Source: Prevotella sp. (GTDB taxonomy: Bacteria; Bacteroidota; Bacteroidia; Bacteroidales; Bacteroidaceae). Taken from it: DNA of 64,000 bases. The DNA lies in contig JAFZVV010000009.1 in NCBI GenBank assembly GCA_017617615.1, forward strand, positions 1 to 64,000, given 5' to 3'. The notes beneath the pieces were generated by a model. It saw only the letters and a list, made by a program, of their open reading frames with translations, was not told where the DNA came from and did not search any database. Shown one piece after another: positions 62,452 through 64,000 of this stretch. Both the position numbers and the translations under genes were made by a program. Position 1 is the stretch's first letter. Each line of letters begins with the position of its first letter.

Positions 62452-62945
62452 AGCCCTGGTTTTAGTCTTCGGTTCCGAAGGGAGAGTAACAAAGGGAGGG
62501 TGATGGAAAGCCCGTGAATCAATCGCAGGAATACCATATCAGTCCGTTCCTTGCAATCCTTTTCATCTACCTTCTACTTCCCCTTCCAAAGGAAGCATAA
62601 GAAGTCGGTTTACGTGATGCAAAAATACATAAAAAAAGCAAACAACAAGATTCTGGGAGAATAAATTTTTCGGTCACCGGCACCAGACCGTATATTTATC
62701 CACAAAAACATGGCATATTCATTCATTTCATGTGTTTTATAAGGATTTTCGGCACCGTCGCACCGACACTTCGTCAAGCGAATTGTTAAAAAAAGCACCC
62801 CTTTGCCATATAAGATTAGTAAACCTCGTATTATTTTCACTTTTTTATGGTTTTGTTTGCAATTTGCAAGAAAAAACGCTAATTTTGCAAACTGCATTTA
62901 TGTGCAATGTTGGAAACGAACAATAATAGATAAACACACTTTTTT
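62452..62945. promoter_or_regulatory. Divergent promoter region before the SusC-like gene
   Basis: No gene is seen in these 494 bp. On the minus strand TATTTTTGC (62619-62627) with TTG about 18 bp upstream could serve the DUF2207-like gene through a leader of about 160 nt containing a CTTCGG/CCGAAG hairpin (62467-62480). On the plus strand TTTG (62856-62859), 20 bp, TAATTTTGC (62880-62888) is a good promoter for the SusC-like gene, with a leader of about 50 nt. Confidence 0.6.
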
Positions 62946-64000
62946 ATGAAAAAAAGACTATGCTTGATTTTGGCCTGCCTTTTCATGTCTATTGGAACGG
63001 CATTGGCTCAGCACACTGTCAATGGTACCGTGGTATCGGCCGACGACGGTGAGCCTATCATCGGCGCCACAGTGAAGGTGAAAGACACCAATACCGGTGT
63101 GGTGACCGACATCGACGGTAAGTTCAGCCTGAGCACCAGTACAGCCAAACCCACCCTCGAAATTACCTATATCGGTATGAAGAAAATGACCGTGAAAGGC
63201 GGCAAGGACATCGTGGTGAAAATGACATCCGATGCCAACCTCATCGAGGAAGTGGTGGTCACTGGTATGCAGCAGATGGACAAGCGTCTGTTTACCGGTG
63301 CCACGACAAAAATAGATGCCGACAAGGCGAAGCTCGACGGTGTGGCCGACGTCACCCGTTCGCTTGAGGGCCGTGTGTCGGGTGTGACGGTGCAGAACGT
63401 GTCGGGAACCTTCGGTACTGCCCCGAAAATCCGCGTGCGTGGCGCCACCTCCATCTACGGCAGCAGTTCGCCACTGTGGGTGGTCGACGGTGTGATTATG
63501 GAGGATGCCGTGAACGTATCGGCCGACGACCTTTCGTCGGGTGATGCCGCCACGCTGATTTCCAATGCCATTGCCGGTCTGAATGCCGATGATATTGAGA
63601 GTTTCCAAGTGCTCAAGGACGGTAGTGCCACTTCCATCTACGGTGCGCGCGCCATGGCCGGTGTGGTGGTCATCACCACAAAGAAGGGCCGCTCGGGCAG
63701 CAGCAGCATCAACTATACGGGAGAGTTCACCTACCGCATGAAGCCCAGTTACGCCGAATACAACATCAGCAACTCCCAGGAACAGATGGGTATCTACAAG
63801 GAGATGGAAGCCAAGGGCTGGCTGGAATTCTCCGCCCTTGCCAACGGCTCGTCGTCGGGTCTCTACGGCCGCATGTACAACATGATGGACCAGTGGGATG
63901 CCGAGAAAGGGTTCAGTCTCCCCTTCACTCAGGCCGCCATGAACAGATACCTGCAGCAGGCAGAGTTCCGCAATACCGACTGGTTCGACCTGTTGTTCAA
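62946..64000 (+). CDS. SusC/RagA family TonB-linked outer-membrane receptor (partial, 3' end outside window)
   Basis: The first 351 residues of a SusC/RagA-type receptor: signal peptide (MKKRLCLILACLFMSIGTALA), a carboxypeptidase-like beta-sandwich (about 25-95, VNGTVVSADDGEPIIGATV and TDIDGKFSLS), the TonB-box-like EEVVVTGMQQMDKRL, the plug (about 110-235) with RGATSIYGSSSPLWVVDGV and VLKDGSATSIYGARAMAGVV, then the first barrel strands. SusC proteins import glycans or peptides together with a SusD lipoprotein, whose gene would be expected just beyond the window. The reading frame is open at the window end. Confidence 0.92.
   Translation, partial: MKKRLCLILACLFMSIGTALAQHTVNGTVVSADDGEPIIGATVKVKDTNTGVVTDIDGKFSLSTSTAKPTLEITYIGMKKMTVKGGKDIVVKMTSDANLIEEVVVTGMQQMDKRLFTGATTKIDADKAKLDGVADVTRSLEGRVSGVTVQNVSGTFGTAPKIRVRGATSIYGSSSPLWVVDGVIMEDAVNVSADDLSSGDAATLISNAIAGLNADDIESFQVLKDGSATSIYGARAMAGVVVITTKKGRSGSSSINYTGEFTYRMKPSYAEYNISNSQEQMGIYKEMEAKGWLEFSALANGSSSGLYGRMYNMMDQWDAEKGFSLPFTQAAMNRYLQQAEFRNTDWFDLLF

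Overview
This window looks like chromosomal DNA from a Bacteroidota bacterium, most likely a Prevotellaceae member with fairly high GC. The evidence is the Bacteroidota promoter (TTTG near -33, 19-20 bp, then TAnnTTTG near -7) in front of many genes, a SusC/RagA receptor, C-terminal domains of the type IX secretion (T9SS) kind, and familiar Bacteroidota-only families (YARHG, CotH with lamin-tail, PepSY-like, DUF4922-like, TonB-like lipoproteins). No prophage, insertion sequence, CRISPR array or rRNA operon is visible. Two tRNAs (His, Lys) are present.

Layout. 0.1-22 kb is polysaccharide- and surface-oriented: a YARHG protein, a GH51 arabinofuranosidase followed by a giant CotH/lamin-tail surface protein, a Sel1-repeat protein, ketopantoate reductase, a GH5 enzyme translationally coupled to an esterase, a SprT-like metalloprotease, a GH2 enzyme, a His/Cys-rich small protein plus a ZnuD-like TonB receptor (probable metal uptake), a secreted subtilase and an abundant-looking small secreted protein. 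22-36 kb is housekeeping: PIF1-like helicase, SlyD-type isomerase with aroC, pyrK-pyrD, a small XRE regulator with an AT-rich upstream region carrying repeated dyads, holA, a PD-(D/E)xK-like protein, a TerB/DnaJ co-chaperone, aldA, a zinc-ribbon protein with Nif3, and a NUC1-type nuclease.

36-45 kb holds aguA-aguB (agmatine to putrescine) and, convergent to it, a three-gene unit: a 1,260-residue protein joining glycosyltransferase, HIT/GalT-like and SpoIID domains, followed by two AmpG-like transporters. This is the most unusual locus here and may serve cell-wall fragment recycling. 45-53 kb has a PepSY-like protein, three tandem TonB-C-terminal paralogues, rlmN, pdxA, and a sigma-54 activator/lptE/TPR/secG cluster. 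53-64 kb has tRNA-His, a pepO-like M13 peptidase, tRNA-Lys, an AI-2E family permease, tdk, rsmI, a coiled-coil lipoprotein, a double-headed DUF2207 membrane protein, and the start of a SusC/RagA receptor that runs off the end.

Start codons were moved from the longest possible reading frame where a promoter or signal peptide argued for it; such cases are noted in each entry. Functions are assigned from recognisable motifs by eye, not from searches.
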